DNA of 64,000 nucleotides from Puccinia triticina (GCF_026914185.1 NC_070571.1:3286001-3350000), one strand, 5' to 3'; shown: positions 1-11,742, counted from the stretch's first letter. The notes: generated by a model from the sequence alone, not told the origin. A program made the numbers and translations.

Positions 1-1775
1 TGGACAGAAACATTGGTATCCCCACCAGGGGAGATATGTTCCCACTCCCCAGGGAGTGCCAGAGCTGAATTTTATGTGAGTTTTGGTTGGATGTGAGCCT
101 GATGTGGATTATTAACTCATCCCCAAAATAGTAAATTGGATGGAGAAGTTAGTGAAAATTCAGTCACAATTGATTTGGAAGTCAACACAATTTTGTGTAG
201 AATTCTTTTGTTTTCTATGTACAACTGTAGGAAGAAATATGATGAAATGATATTTCACCAAATTCCAACTCATCAATTGCTCCTGTCTACTGATTTTTAA
301 GGATAGCAAAGCAAAATTCCCATTCTCAAAAGTAATTCCTCCAAAAAAATGGGTTTCTTGTAATTCACATTATATGCCCTGATTTACAAAATTAAACAAA
401 AAGTTGACTTGGTATTATTGGGTTTAGATTTTTGGAATGTGGTAATGTTGCAGTCATTGAAATTGAAACCCATTTTCTTGGAAATGTGGGAATTAATTTG
501 AATTTGGCTGATAAAAATGACAAAAAACTGTTTTAATAGGGTGAAAGTCTGAGTTAAGTCAAGGTTGGATTGTGGTGCCAATTCACTTTGGCCATATATC
601 CTGTCCTCCTTACAAAAATGATCTAGTGAATTTTGTATTTTTTTGCTTTTCAAAATTCACATGTGCACATGCAAGTTAACCTTTTTGCACTTTGCTAATA
701 GTCACCCTGATGTACGCGCGTACATTGAGGTGGAAATATCACAGGATGGGCTTTTCACAACCACATGAAAAGTAAAAAATTTGTTTTGAGACACCAATTG
801 TCCCCCTGATGTACGCGAGTACATGAGGGGGAAAAAATCACAGGCTGGGTCTTTCACATCTCCATGGAAAGGACACACTGGTCATGGAGCCAAGAAAGGA
901 CTATATTCTGGATGAGTTCTGGATGAATTATAGATGAGTTCTGGATGATTTTTTGGCAATTTATGGTTTATTTCAGGATGATTTCCAACTGATTTCCACG
1001 CTGACTTCCAGTCTTGTTCATACCTATTCAATATTGCTTTACCAAAGGCCTCCAGCACAGTTATGGAAAAAAGTTACGGTGAGGCACTCCCTGGGGAGTG
1101 GGAACATATCTCCCCTGGTGCCCCAAAAGCTCATTCTAGAAGGCCAACCCACAAACTTGAAGTCATGATGATTCAAGAATGAGTGTGTAAAATGACTTCA
1201 GAAGAATGAATATAACAAAATAAAAAGTATTTGGAACATCACAAAATCTACAAAATTGCTTGCATTAAATGACAATTTTGGAAAATCTTCAATACCATTC
1301 CAAAAAAATAATGGATAATCAGAATCAATAGATTGACATGTGAAATGAATGATAATAAATGAAAAATGAAGTCCAAAATCCATTATGATATTTTGTGGGC
1401 AGTGAAAACTCATCAAAAAGTACAAAACTGCTCTACAGCCAACATAATCCAGTGGTTGATGTGTTTTCACTGCCCACAAAATTTCAGAATGGATGTTGGA
1501 CTTCATTTTTTCATTTATTATCATTCATTTCACATTTCAATCTATTGATTCTGATTATCCATTATTTTTTTGGAATGGTATTGAAGATTTTCCAAAATTG
1601 TCATTTAATGCAAGCAATTTTGTAGATTTTGTGATGTTCCAAATACTTTTTATTTTGTTATATTCATTCTTCTGAAGTCATTTTACACACTCATTCTTGA
1701 ATCATCATGACTTCAAGTTTGTGGGTTGGCCTTCTAGAATGAGCTTTTGGGGGGTACCAATGTATCTGTCCAGTG
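1..1775. mobile_element. CACTG-ended (CACTA/EnSpm-type) non-autonomous DNA transposon, left tip cut by the window edge
   Basis: The right tip reads CTGTCCAGTG (1766-1775). The left tip begins TGGACAGAAACATTGG at base 1, so the initial CAC should lie just outside the window. The inverted repeat continues inward with a 38-bp block starting CACCAGGGGAGATATG (23-60), which recurs inverted at 1083-1120. A hairpin insertion (1121-1752) separates the two halves of the right terminal repeat. The body is AT-rich and shows no transposase. It contains two ~70-bp related copies of a segment centred on the palindromes TGTACGCGCGTACA (711-724) and TGTACGCGAGTACA (810-823). Placement in the CACTA group rests on the CACTG tip. 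The target duplication cannot be checked because the left flank is missing. Confidence 0.7.
1121..1752. repeat. 632-bp foldback (hairpin) element inside the right terminal repeat of the preceding transposon
   Basis: The sequence is a near-perfect inverted repeat. The left arm starts CCCCAAAAGCTCATTC at 1121, and the right arm ends with its complement at 1752. The arms are about 290 bp and meet at an unpaired centre near 1411-1458. It sits between CCTGGTG (1114-1120) and GGTACCAATG, two blocks that are contiguous in the left terminal repeat of the enclosing transposon, so it arrived later. No coding capacity is visible. ORFs on both strands here are mirror images of each other. No clear target duplication was found. 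Confidence 0.85.
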
Positions 1776-4486
1776 ACTGTATATATTGATGGCCAGTGAT
1801 GGCCGGTGTGGAACTTCTACTCAAGGCGTGATCTGAGCTTGGAAGGGAAGATAGCAAAACTAGGTAAGTTTGAGCTATAAGGTTCTTGAAGGGTTGCCTT
1901 CCTTAAGTAAACTCTGGAAGAATTTTACACTAAGAATTTAGTGTGGCGCAATCTACTGAATTATTCTATTATCTAGCTATTTCAGAACCTAGGAACCAGG
2001 TTTTGTGCGCATAAAGAGAGATTTTATAATTTGACGTGATTGAGTTTGTTATCAAGGACAAGTTATATTTATCAATTTCTAAATTTATGATCTAATTCTT
2101 AACTATGATGATCTAACTATAATAAAGTGATGAATGCGTAAGTAATTTCTTAATATTACTATTTAGTGCAAGCATGGGGAAAAAGGAAACAGGAAGGGGC
2201 AAGGAAGGCCTCCTTTTATAGATGAAAACTTGTCTGAGAGTGGTTTTGGTGATGTGCAATAATGTATGTAGTGTGAAATATGATAACATGGTGTGAAAAA
2301 GAAATTAATGTAGTGTGAAAAGAAATTAATGTAATTTGAAATAAAATGACTACTTTGGGAAACATAATCACGTCTAAGATGAGATTTAACAACATGTGAA
2401 ATGTAAATCTTTGAGGGGAAATCTGTGTGAAAACAAAAAAAGCAGAAGTGGCTGTGCGCCTAGTATGAGTATGAATCTTTGTGTGAAACTGATGTTTTAC
2501 TGTGCTAATTTGTGGCGTCATTGATTCCTGCTGAGTGGACTATTACAGGTTTTCTGGGTGATAAAAAGACGTGAAATCTGAGAGAAAAGATTTAATGTAA
2601 AGTATTTGTACTTGATGTATTTAATATGTAGTTTATGATGTACTTTATAATTTAAAACTATACTATCTTGATGTTGTTGATGGTTGATTGATCTCACCAC
2701 ACCGGTCAAGCCCGGCCATCAGGTCATGAGACCTGGGTATCAGTGTGTTTCCATAGGTGAGCCAACTGTAAATTTTTATGGTGGCCTATATTTATCTTAA
2801 TTTCAATCTTGTGTGCGCAGCATATCTGGTGGGACAATTAAAAATTTCTGGTGAAATCCAATTGTGAACCCTCCTATTACAAGGTCAAAATTTGGAAAAC
2901 TCCTTGTAAAATTACACATCACCCCCTCAATGTGTAATTTTACAAGGCCTTTTACCTTGTAAAATCAACCCATCCCATTTTTAACTTTGGGGCCTTGCGG
3001 GTTGCACCATTGGAATCCTGGAGTGATTTTATGTCAAGCCAACCCTTTGCCGCACATCCCCCCTGCCCCTGTGGCCGGCCCGGCACCCTCCTCGATCTGA
3101 CCCAGCCGCCTGAAGGGGTTTCAACTGCCTGTACAGTGAATTTGCACAGGCCTGTGGCTGAAATGCAGAAATCATTTTCAGCCACACAAGCCCACAAGCT
3201 TTTCTAAAATGGCTGTACTTTCAGACATTCTGCGGATGTCCAGCTCTTGTGCTGCAGCAAGCATCCACTGGATGGCACTTTGGATGTGTGATTCTAGAAG
3301 TTTCCCCAGAATGTATGTGCCGGATGCTGACTCGGATCACCAAGTGATACGGGTGGGTTTGCGGGTGCTCTAAGCCGGTTGGTCCTTGACCAACCAGGCT
3401 AGGACCAGCCTGCGGCTGCTGCTGCTGTGCAGTCCACGAGTCGCCTTGCGGGTCTCCGCGCCTAGCCGCCTGTGCCACTCGCCGCTCTGGCGCGGTGAGT
3501 CGTCTCCATCATTGGCACGCCCTGGACTAGGCCCACCTCCCGCTGTGCTCCCGGTAAGCAGGCATAAATAATAGTTTAAGCTTATAAACAGAACTTTTCA
3601 AGTATTTTCATAAAGAAAAGACAAAACATTAAGCAGATCAGTTCAACTTTGTTGCAATATGTACCCTTAGCTTGTTGTCTTCTTGACTGCTCTTTTTGGA
3701 GATTGCGCATCAGGAAGCCAGCCCATTTTGACCTAAGGGAGGCTGATGGCTTTGAACAATCAGGTGCAGCAGGTAAGTTTCTAGTTGGCAGAAAAGTAAA
3801 GCAGATTCCGCTTTTTGAATAGACGAATGAGCTCGTGAGTCAACTGTCAAGACTCTTGAAGGCCACCAGTCAAGTACATAACAAGCAAGAGTCATTGACT
3901 GGGGACTCTTCAACAAGCCTTGGAGTCACCCTTTGCCTTTTCCACACGAGTTCAATACTGTGAAGGGCCATCAGTGATTCAGATCCCATCATTGATGGCC
4001 CTGGGACTGGTTTCAATGCATTTTTGAACTATGTGACACTCTTTCTTGTAAAATTAGTCTTCCTGGGTGCACACCAACCCCCATTTGCAGGAAAAAGGGC
4101 GTGTGTGCGGGGCGGGCGCACCGAGGCGCGCCATGGGGGGTGGCGCCGATAACCATACTGGCAAATCCCCTCCATTTCCTCTTTGGTGCTCCCCTTGACG
4201 GCGTCCGGCACATGTGACGAGGAAACTCCACCCTCAAATCACTGGTTTGATATGATTTCTGGGATCCCTTTCTTCACCAAAACTGGATCCCTAGGAGCTA
4301 GGCTACTAGCACTAGTTATTTGGTTATGGGTTTGCATTTTGGATATCAGACTACTGGGAGTTTCAGCATTAGGATGTCATAATGTATCCGCTTTAAGAGC
4401 AAGGTTTGGCTGGGTGGAGAAAATCTGTGAACCCTCTACCATCCTTCTTTGAGACTGCTGTACATTTGTGTATGCATGCATAAGGT
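1776..4486. other. No supported gene; AT-rich flank, then a GC-richer stretch
   Basis: The first ~1.1 kb is AT-rich and the short ORFs look random. A perfect hairpin lies at 2902-2947: two 18-bp arms CCTTGTAAAATTACACAT around a 10-base loop. A third copy of CCTTGTAAAAT follows at 2953. From about 3000 to 3570 the DNA becomes GC-rich with ORFs on both strands, but none has a recognisable domain. The rest, to 4486, gave no feature I can support. Confidence 0.6.
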
Positions 4487-4507
4487 GTCCCAGCGGACCG
4501 CTGGGAC
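4487..4507. repeat. Perfect GC-rich hairpin
   Basis: Ten-base arms GTCCCAGCGG and CCGCTGGGAC flank a single A. It lies about 260 bp beyond the 3' end of the recombinase gene. It could be a recombination or termination structure, but no function can be assigned from sequence alone. Confidence 0.7.
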
Positions 4508-4765
4508 GCATGAGCTCCCTCAACGGGATGGGAGGAGGGGCTTATGCTCGATATGCCTTATGGGCTCCACCCTCTCTGCGGAGGGGAGCCCTTGTCTCAC
4601 ATGAGGTTCATCCTCACCAAAAGGGGCCCTTGCCCAAGTAGAAATGAATGCTCAAGGGGTGGGGACCCAGCCCACTCTCTCCGGCTCAACATGGCGGGAT
4701 CACCAGATTTCTGGAGGGACAGACAGTCCAGTTTGCATTACTATGTAAGAACCTGATTTTCATCC

Positions 4766-5869
4766 CTAGCGGTTCCACGCCACACACATCTGGCGGAGGA
4801 GTTCTTTGGCTTCGGCTGTCTCGGCCGGCGAGTATGGCTGGATGTAGCGCTCGTGGGATCGGGCAATCCATCGGCCGAGGTCGCAGATCTCCTCGAGGGG
4901 AGCGCCAAGCGCGACGCGCAACGAGGCGCCGCCGACCCGCAAGGAGTGTCCGACGGGGGCGGTGAAGCCGCCGGGCGACCAGACTTCCTCGAGCCGTTCT
5001 CTCACCTCGTCCTTGGTGAGGTGGTGTCGTGTGCCGTCGATAAAGTAGCCAAACAGAGAAGTGGCTCTCCGCCCGGCCATCCTGGCCTCGTTTAGCCGGC
5101 GTCTGAGCGCGGCAACCGGACACAACATGTTGTTTATCGCACGCAGTTCGAGCTCTTCGTCCATCCCGGGATCGCAGGTCTTGGGGCCACGTAAGCTGAG
5201 AATGGCCCGCACCTCAGCTTGGTCTTCGGAGAAGGCGACGTCGGTGGTCAGCAAGGAGGAGTGCCGATTGATTCGTCCCTGTGAGCGTTCATAGGTCACT
5301 TCCGACAGTCGCATTATACCCCAGAAAGCGACGAGGGCTAGATCAAAAATCGCGGCGTCCTTGGGGCCTTGTCCAGAAAGAGTGGAAGCTAGGGAGATCA
5401 GGTGGGACAGAGTGATTGGAGTCTTTTGGGGCTTCACTTCGATCTCTTTGTCCATCTTCTTGGACGCTCGTAGCATGACTTCAACCCGTAGCATGCGCGG
5501 GTATACCACGTTGTGATATTGGTGCCATGCCTGGATTCCAGAGAGGAACTCTGCCAAAGTCTTCGAGGACACTTCCTGGGGCTTCCGGACGCCGTAAACC
5601 CGACCGGCCCAGAAGACGAACCCCTCGATGTCATCGACCGACGCCGGAAGCCGGAAAGGGACCGACGAGGTGGCGCGTTGGTACTCCATGAACTTCTCAA
5701 CTGCGGCGTTGTAGCTCCGCAGCTCGGATGGCTCGAATCCTCGGAGCAACTGGCGTTCCATTGGGCTCGGATTGAGCGCGAGATCGCCGTTGGCGGTGAA
5801 GGCCCTTAGCTGGGTGATATCCATTGAAGCTTTGGTGGGGTTGTTTGAAGGATCGGCTGAAAAGTACAT
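4766..5869 (-). CDS. Tyrosine recombinase (Crypton/YR-element type)
   Basis: Intronless ORF of 367 codons. The C-terminal half has the tyrosine recombinase layout: R187 in MRLSEVT, then GHSLR giving H308 and R311, W334 in LGRW, and the candidate nucleophile Y342 in ERYIQ. Residues about 40-130 look like the helical core-binding domain. Enzymes of this family cut and rejoin DNA through a covalent 3'-phosphotyrosine intermediate. Lone genes of this kind in fungi usually belong to Cryptons or related YR elements. The ATG at 5869 gives the longest frame; M16 (MDITQL) is an alternative start. The gene is clearly GC-richer than its surroundings. No reverse transcriptase or methyltransferase lies beside it, so a DIRS or Ngaro element is not supported here. 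The frame looks intact, so the enzyme could be active. Confidence 0.85.
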   Translation of the reverse strand: MYFSADPSNNPTKASMDITQLRAFTANGDLALNPSPMERQLLRGFEPSELRSYNAAVEKFMEYQRATSSVPFRLPASVDDIEGFVFWAGRVYGVRKPQEVSSKTLAEFLSGIQAWHQYHNVVYPRMLRVEVMLRASKKMDKEIEVKPQKTPITLSHLISLASTLSGQGPKDAAIFDLALVAFWGIMRLSEVTYERSQGRINRHSSLLTTDVAFSEDQAEVRAILSLRGPKTCDPGMDEELELRAINNMLCPVAALRRRLNEARMAGRRATSLFGYFIDGTRHHLTKDEVRERLEEVWSPGGFTAPVGHSLRVGGASLRVALGAPLEEICDLGRWIARSHERYIQPYSPAETAEAKELLRQMCVAWNR

Positions 5870-6252
5870 AGACTCCAGTTGGAACGGGAAGAATATTGTG
5901 AAATATGCGGATGCCTGGGGAGCAAGATGGGGACGGAAAGGTCAAAGGTTTATATGCCCGAGAGCAGGGATGAAACACTGAGAGGAATGGGGGAGAGCCT
6001 GGGCCTGCCTGGGCGTGTTTCAGGGTCCAGAAGGTGGCGTGGAAGGGTCCCGGCGATGGCGTTCGAGGGCCAAGTGGGTGCTACAGTCGAGGACTCGAGG
6101 AGGGTCTTGCATCGGTGTATGTAAATTTTAGAATTTGCACTCGGTGGAGTCCTTCGACGAGGATATCCCGAGGAATCCTCGTGGATTCCCCGTACACCCT
6201 ACCATGCCCCCCACGACTTCTCAACTACCCCTACAGGGGGGTTCCAAATTTG

Positions 6253-6405
6253 TAGCTTAACACAAGCCCCTCGTTTCAGAGGGAGGCGGGTGAAACACCG
6301 CCGGACGCCTCTCGGTGAGCGAGCCTCTTCCAGAGGCTCGCTCCGCGAGGCGCCCCCGGCGCGCCGGTCCCCCGGCCCCTGGAACGAGGGGATTGTGTTA
6401 GGCTA
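6253..6405. repeat. 153-bp GC-rich inverted-repeat element downstream of 5' end of the recombinase gene
   Basis: The termini are imperfect inverted repeats, TAGCTTAACACAAGCCCC at 6253 and the complement of TAGCCTAACACAATCCCC ending at 6405, extending through CTCGTTYCAG. A second hairpin (GCGAGCCTCT and its complement) lies in the middle. It lies about 380 bp upstream of the recombinase start on its own strand, so it could be a MITE or a recombination-associated structure. No target duplication was seen. Confidence 0.6.
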
Positions 6406-6566
6406 GCCGCACACCACGGGTCGAAATTTTTGGGTGGCTGCCTGCAGTGGGCTTTTTTTTTTTGTTTTTTTTTTTTTAAAGTGCTATTGATTTCACATAC
6501 CGCACTCTTTATCTGCTATGGGTTATGTATATACATCAAGTATCTTCTAGAGTATTGGAAAGTAAC

Positions 6567-6720
6567 TATGGTATTCAAAATTGCATATGTCACTGTTTAC
6601 ATAAAATCATAAAGCCAATTTTGGCTGGGAGATGTCAGCTTGCATGAAACTTAAAGTGACATCTCCCAGCCAAAATTGCAGTTTATGATTTTATGTAAAA
6701 AAATCTTTTTGAATACCATA
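6567..6720. mobile_element. Foldback MITE with TA target site (Tc1/mariner-like)
   Basis: The sequence TGGTATTCAAAA near the left end is mirrored by TTTTGAATACCA at the right, and TA lies on both sides (6567-6568 and 6719-6720). Inner arms containing TTTTGGCTGGGAGATGTCA pair with TGACATCTCCCAGCCAAAA. It has no coding capacity. The TA duplication suggests mobilisation by a Tc1/mariner transposase. Confidence 0.65.
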
Positions 6721-6890
6721 AACGTCGGAAAAACCATATGTTAACAGAGCCTATAACATGTGAAACTATTGTGTATAGAGATAAAATGAAGACAAGAAAA
6801 ATTGAAAAAGAAAAAGGAAAGCATGACAGGAGGAAAAAACAGAAGAGCTCAGGATTTTTGAATAAGAGGAAGACTTAGGAGGAAGAGATG

Positions 6891-7255
6891 AGACCATCCG
6901 CACCAGGCGCTAAGTTAGCCCGGATTAGGGCACTTGTTCAACCCCGCACCCGCATTGGGTTGGATCAACCGGGGATCAACTTAGCCCGGAGCTCCGTTTG
7001 GAGCTAGTAGGGTCTAAATGTAGACCCCACTAACCCTGGGACTAATCCCAAAATGAATATGCATCATGCTTGTTAGCATGAACTTTATGTGTTTAGGTGC
7101 CAAACACATAACATATAGGCACCTAAACACATAACCTCTGACAGCCTTGGACCCGCTAATCCCCACCCATGTGGATGGCTGATCGGATTATCCTATTCTG
7201 ATTGTAATCCAAGCTAGTTAGCCCAGGCTAATCTAGCCATGGATGCAGATGCTCT
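6891..7255. mobile_element. Degenerate MITE with ~38-bp terminal inverted repeats
   Basis: The left end begins AGACCATCCGCACC and contains GCTAAGTTAGCCCGG. The complement of the right end begins AGAGCATCTGCATCC and contains GCTAGATTAGCCTGG. I aligned these by eye and estimate about three quarters identity. No coding capacity and no clear target duplication. The superfamily is undetermined. Confidence 0.45.
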
Positions 7256-7301
7256 GATAGATCAGAGACAAGTAGTGAAATTGAGAGATTGAAATACATA
7301 A

Positions 7302-8215
7302 CACTGCAAGAAAAACTCTAGAAACTGCTTGCAGTTGAGATGCAAGATCTCAAGGCAAGCTGTGCCTCATGCAAGAATCAAGCACTGGTTGATTCCATGC
7401 ACATTGTCTAATTTATGCAAGAGTGAGTCTAAGGTACAAAAAACTAAGTACAGGAGTTGATACCTGTGCAAATCCCCCTTTCAAGTTCAAATTCCCCTTT
7501 CATGTGCACATACCCCTTTCATGTGCACATACCCCTTTCATGTGCATATATCCCTTTTGTATGCATTCACCCCTTTCATAATGTGTACATAGCCCTTTAT
7601 GTACCCATACCCCTTTCATGTGTGTATATCCCTTTGATGTGCATGTATCCCTTTCAAAATGTGTACATACCCCTTTCATCATGTGTTCATGACCCTTTCA
7701 TGTTTACATGTCCCCTTTGAGTTTTTTAGATCCCTTTCAATTCCCTTTTATCATTCAGTTGTACATACCCCTTTCATGTGTGCAAAAACCCCTTACTGCA
7801 CATACCCCTTTCATGCATAAATACCCCTTTCATGCATACATACCCCTTTCATCATGTGTACATATCCCTTTTATGTGTCAATATACCTCCTCACATTCCC
7901 CTTTCATGTGTACATATTTCTTTCATCTGTACATATCCCTTTCATGTGTACATACCCTGTTTATGTTATTCTGGCTGGATTCAATGGTGCATGGATTGTT
8001 TAATAAAATTAAATAAAAGGGTGCTCAGGGGTGCTCATTTGCCTCAGCCTACTGCATGAGCACTACAGCATTTTCAACATTGAGATGCTGAACAAGGTAC
8101 ACACTCAAGGTGCACCAGCACGGAATTTGTGTGCTTGACTCCAGCTTGAGCTGAAGCTTGGTTGAAGCTTGCGGCATCTCAACTGCAAGCAGTTTCTAGA
8201 GTTTTTCTTGCAGTG
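7302..8215. mobile_element. CACTG-ended non-autonomous CACTA-type element, copy 1
   Basis: Both ends carry CACTGCAAGAAAAACTCTAG in inverted orientation, continuing into a ~40-bp terminal repeat. The element is flanked by the 3-bp duplication TAA (7299-7301 and 8216-8218), which fits the CACTA superfamily. The middle (about 7467-7965) is an array of an 18-19 bp repeat. No transposase is present, so it would need help in trans. A second copy of the same family is at 15854-16850. Confidence 0.88.
7467..7965. repeat. Minisatellite, 18-19 bp unit
   Basis: The unit is close to ACCCCTTTCATGTGCACAT, repeated with substitutions and small length changes. It forms the core of the CACTG element. ORFs across it on the plus strand (PFMCTYPFHVHIPLS type) are translations of the repeat, not genes. 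Confidence 0.9.
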
Positions 8216-8218
8216 TAA

Positions 8219-10498
8219 GAGAAGCAAAAAAAATGGGAGGGATTTTAGTAGCTTTGGAGTTTGGAAAACCTAGCCCTTTGTCCCATCTGTAAGCTCCCTC
8301 TCAGGTTCCTTACAAAACCTGTCACTAAAGATATGTCACACCCGCCTGTCACATTCCTGTACATAGTTTCAGCTCTCTTCCCTGTCTCAGCCGGTAGAGA
8401 TCCACTGTTACCCATCTCTTGCGGCTAGGTAAGCCTCTCCCTTTCCCTTCTTATCTTCCTTCTTTTCTCTTCCCCTATGTTATGTTCACCCTTATAGATA
8501 CTGTGAGATCTACTGTTACCCATCTCTCCTGGCTGGCTTGTTCCCCTCATGGCAATATACAGCCCCGTGAACTAGAACTCTGTCCACAAGGCCGTCTCGC
8601 TCCTCTCCTGTTCCCACGAGTACCAGACAGTGAAGGACCCCTAATTGGAGTCCTTACACCATTCCACCATTTTATTGATTATTCAGAGTGCATTGATGCC
8701 CCCAAACCTGTTGCAAGCTGCTGAAGAGGAGAGAGTCCCCCAGATTATCCCCCAATAATCCAAGGCCCATTGGTCTTCAGGGACTTGGGGTTAGGCTCCC
8801 TAATCCATTACATGTACATACAAAGTTCCAAGATACTGAGGCCAATTGAGGGAAAAAAAGGAATAAAGCTATGGAAACCTATGAGAGAAAATAAGAAGCG
8901 GAAAATCTATTGAAAGGCAACCAAGGAGAGTGGCTGAAATTAGGTTTTTGTCAACATTGAGATGTATTTCCAAATGTTTGGGAAGCAATTGGTTGCCAGT
9001 ATCAGCCTACGTGATGCCAAGGATATTATCCTTCTAGCTACACGTGGTGCAAATCAAAAGATCAAAGTTCTAAAACTCTAAGACAAAGGTATAAGGGATA
9101 ATTCCAACATAAATGTTGGGAATTATGGCGTAAAAAATAGGGCAATTAAGGCCACTTAGATGTAATAAAATTGATATAATTAGTCTTAAGAGGGGCCTGA
9201 TAAATCGGGGGCGTTTAATTCCTCAAAAGTAAACACTGGGGCCTGTAGACAGTGGTGTTTTAAATCCCAGCAAGAAATAGCGGAGAATCTCAAGAGAAGG
9301 GGCTTAAACTTACTAGTATAAGAACCTGGAGTCACTTGAGGTTCTTCAGGCGTGAAGTTGGGCAGTTGGAGGCGCTCAGGGGAGGTAATTTTGAGGGTAG
9401 GGTGGTTACTGGGCAGCTTCAAGGCGGAAATAAGGGCTAAAGATCACAAAAGTAGGTTTTTACCTGGCAAATCACAGGCTATTGAGGCTGTTGAAGGCAG
9501 GTAAATTTCTAATAGGTAATGTAAAGCTGGGAAATCTACTTTTGGGCGGAGAAATGGCCCTTTTTTATAGCCTAGGCAGGCGTCCAGGGGCGCCCAGGGG
9601 ACAGGGGGACACTTGTGGGCGCATTCTGAGGCAATTTGGTTGCGCTAGAATGTGCTGTTGGTCGTGGAACCTTGGGGCTTGAATACAAGGGTTGCCAAGG
9701 ACCATTTACAGAGGTTCTGCGTGATTTTACACAAGATTTAACACATCATAGGGACTGGTTTGGGGGTTCTGTGACGCTTATTTCCGTGGAAATGTGCCAC
9801 AGAAGGTACTAGAACCAGATTCTGTGCACTTGTACACGTGTAAGCAGTGCTTTATACATGTTCTGGGGGCGCTTATTGAATGCTCCAGTTCATTTAACCC
9901 TCCTACATATTTACTACAGTTGTAATTTATGTGTAGTGAGGCTTGGGAGAAGCTGGGGCGCTTTCTAGTGTCTCCTGCGCACGCTGCAAGTATCCTTTTC
10001 AGTATAGAATGTTTTTATATTGAATGATGTGGTAATTACATCTTACTTGGTGATTAATTACATGTGTACAAGATATATAGCACATGTAATATTGCTATTG
10101 AGGTGTATTCTGGCCCATTCTCACTTACTAGTAGCCCAAGCACTTTGGTTGCAGGCTAGTTTATGCATTATGTATATATGTACACCAGGCGTGCGGGCTT
10201 GAGCTCTAGGCAACAGAGCACGCGGGCTTGGGTGCGCCACGCAACAAATTAAGCCATCTTCTAAACTATACACAACACCTCAGTTACGTCACTGAAACTG
10301 GGTGTATCCATATGTACTTAGATATATAAGCATAGAAGTGCCTTCACATGGGACGTGATGCACTTGCTTTAAACTTTGAAGTTTGTTTACGCAAGGAAGG
10401 GATAATAATTAAGGGTACATGTAAGTGAGGTACCCTAGGTTATTTTACATTTAGAATCAGAATCTAGTATAATATACTACTTATTAGTTACATAAAAC
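8219..10498. other. No supported gene; possible LTR remnants
   Basis: The sequence from 8334 begins TGTCACACCCGCC and runs into a pyrimidine-rich, splice-like leader, which resembles an LTR or element leader, but I could not find a partner LTR. A TATA-like run (CTATAAAAAA on the minus strand, 9561-9570) lies upstream of a 78-codon minus ORF ending at 9186, which has no recognisable domain. Nothing else can be supported. Confidence 0.4.
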
Positions 10499-10501
10499 TA
10501 A

Positions 10502-10886
10502 GGCCCCATTTGGAACCAATATAATTCTAGGTGATATAATTGCTGATTAATTCAATAAAAAATAGAAAATTCAACATAAAGCCTCCAATTTTTTTTGTAG
10601 GCAACCTACAGTGCTGGTCTCTTCAAATTTGAAATCAGATTCAACTGATTCAGCCATCTTCAGCACCATAATACCATTATATCACTTTTGACCAATATGA
10701 AGTGATATAATGGTATTATGGTGCTGAAGATGGCTGGATAAGTTGATTATGGGTTCACAGTTGAAGAGACAAGCACTGTAGGTTGCCTACAAAAAAAATT
10801 TGGAGGCTTTATGTTGAATTTTGTATTTCTTATTGAATTAACCAGTGATTATATCACCTATATTCATATCAGTGCTAAACGGGGCC
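10502..10886. mobile_element. Harbinger/Tourist-like foldback MITE
   Basis: Ends GGCCCCATTTGG and the complement of GGCCCCGTTTAG are inverted, and most of the 385 bp folds into a hairpin (for example ATGGTATTATGGTGCTGAAG pairs across the centre). The flanks are TAA on the left and TCA on the right, close to a 3-bp TNA target. The terminal sequence matches the larger element at 59062-60752, so the two may share a mobilising transposase. Confidence 0.7.
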
Positions 10887-11742
10887 TCAGTAATTAATTA
10901 TTTTATCTATGTATTTAATGTTTTTGCATAGTTTTACATATGTAAGAGTAATAATGTCTCTTTCATATGTAACACTACTTTTTACATTTGATTCATATAT
11001 TTTTATGTCACGGTGGCTCTGCCATAGTAGCCAGCCGACAGCCAGGATGAATTTGGAGACTTCTTCAATTGCCTTGGGATTATCCATGATTGACCAGAAG
11101 GAGTCCGGATTAACTACACAATGGAGGCATCACAAGTTTTGCTTTAGATTCGCCCAAGCCTTCTTGTACCTGGTGCAAAACATGAGGAAGTGTGCTGCAT
11201 TCTCTAGCACAAAGCAATTAGTACATCTGGGATCCAAAATGTTTTTGATTTTAAACAGGAAATTATTTAGAGGGGCATGGTCCACCCTGAGCTGTAAGAT
11301 TGTCGCTGTCAGCCCCTTTTCTTGTTTGTCTAAAGTTTGTATCAGTTTTTGGCAGTCTTTGGAAAAAAAGCATTGTTGGTCGTCCTCCGACCAGACTTTG
11401 GGAACCTTCAATTGGATTCAGCTGTTCTGTTTTATTTTGGCCATGCTCATTGGCACCTCTGTTGGAAGGATTTCTATTTCTGGCAGAGGAGGTTCCCTTA
11501 TTGCTGCCATTTTGGCAAGGGAGTCTGCCTTTTCCTTTGCCGTGATACCCTTGTGGCCTGGGCACCAGTACAGCCTGATCGAGCGACCTAAGAGCTTCAT
11601 ACTAAAGAAGTTATCAGTGTACAGGTGTTGCCCCGGGGATAAGGATAGTGGGTTAGCTGAGAGCATCAGGGCCCCTTGGTTATTGCAGAAGATGGCTATT
11701 GCTGTAAAATCCTGTGAATGGTCAGCTTCAAGGGTTTCTCGC

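Noticed and set aside
1198..1675. Matching ORFs on both strands in the first 2 kb
   Set aside because: They are mirror images produced by the 632-bp hairpin.
2216..2709. Minus ORFs rich in His and hydrophobic residues
   Set aside because: AT-rich random-looking frames without domain, splice or start context.
4766..5869. Bacterial contamination as the source of the recombinase
   Set aside because: It is flanked by fungal-type repeats within one contig, and tyrosine recombinases of this type are known in fungal Cryptons and related elements; GC-richness alone is not evidence of contamination.
7457..8059. Cys/His/Pro-rich ORFs that resemble small secreted proteins
   Set aside because: They are translations of the ACCCCTTTCATG repeat; the same happens in copy 2 at 16000-16600.
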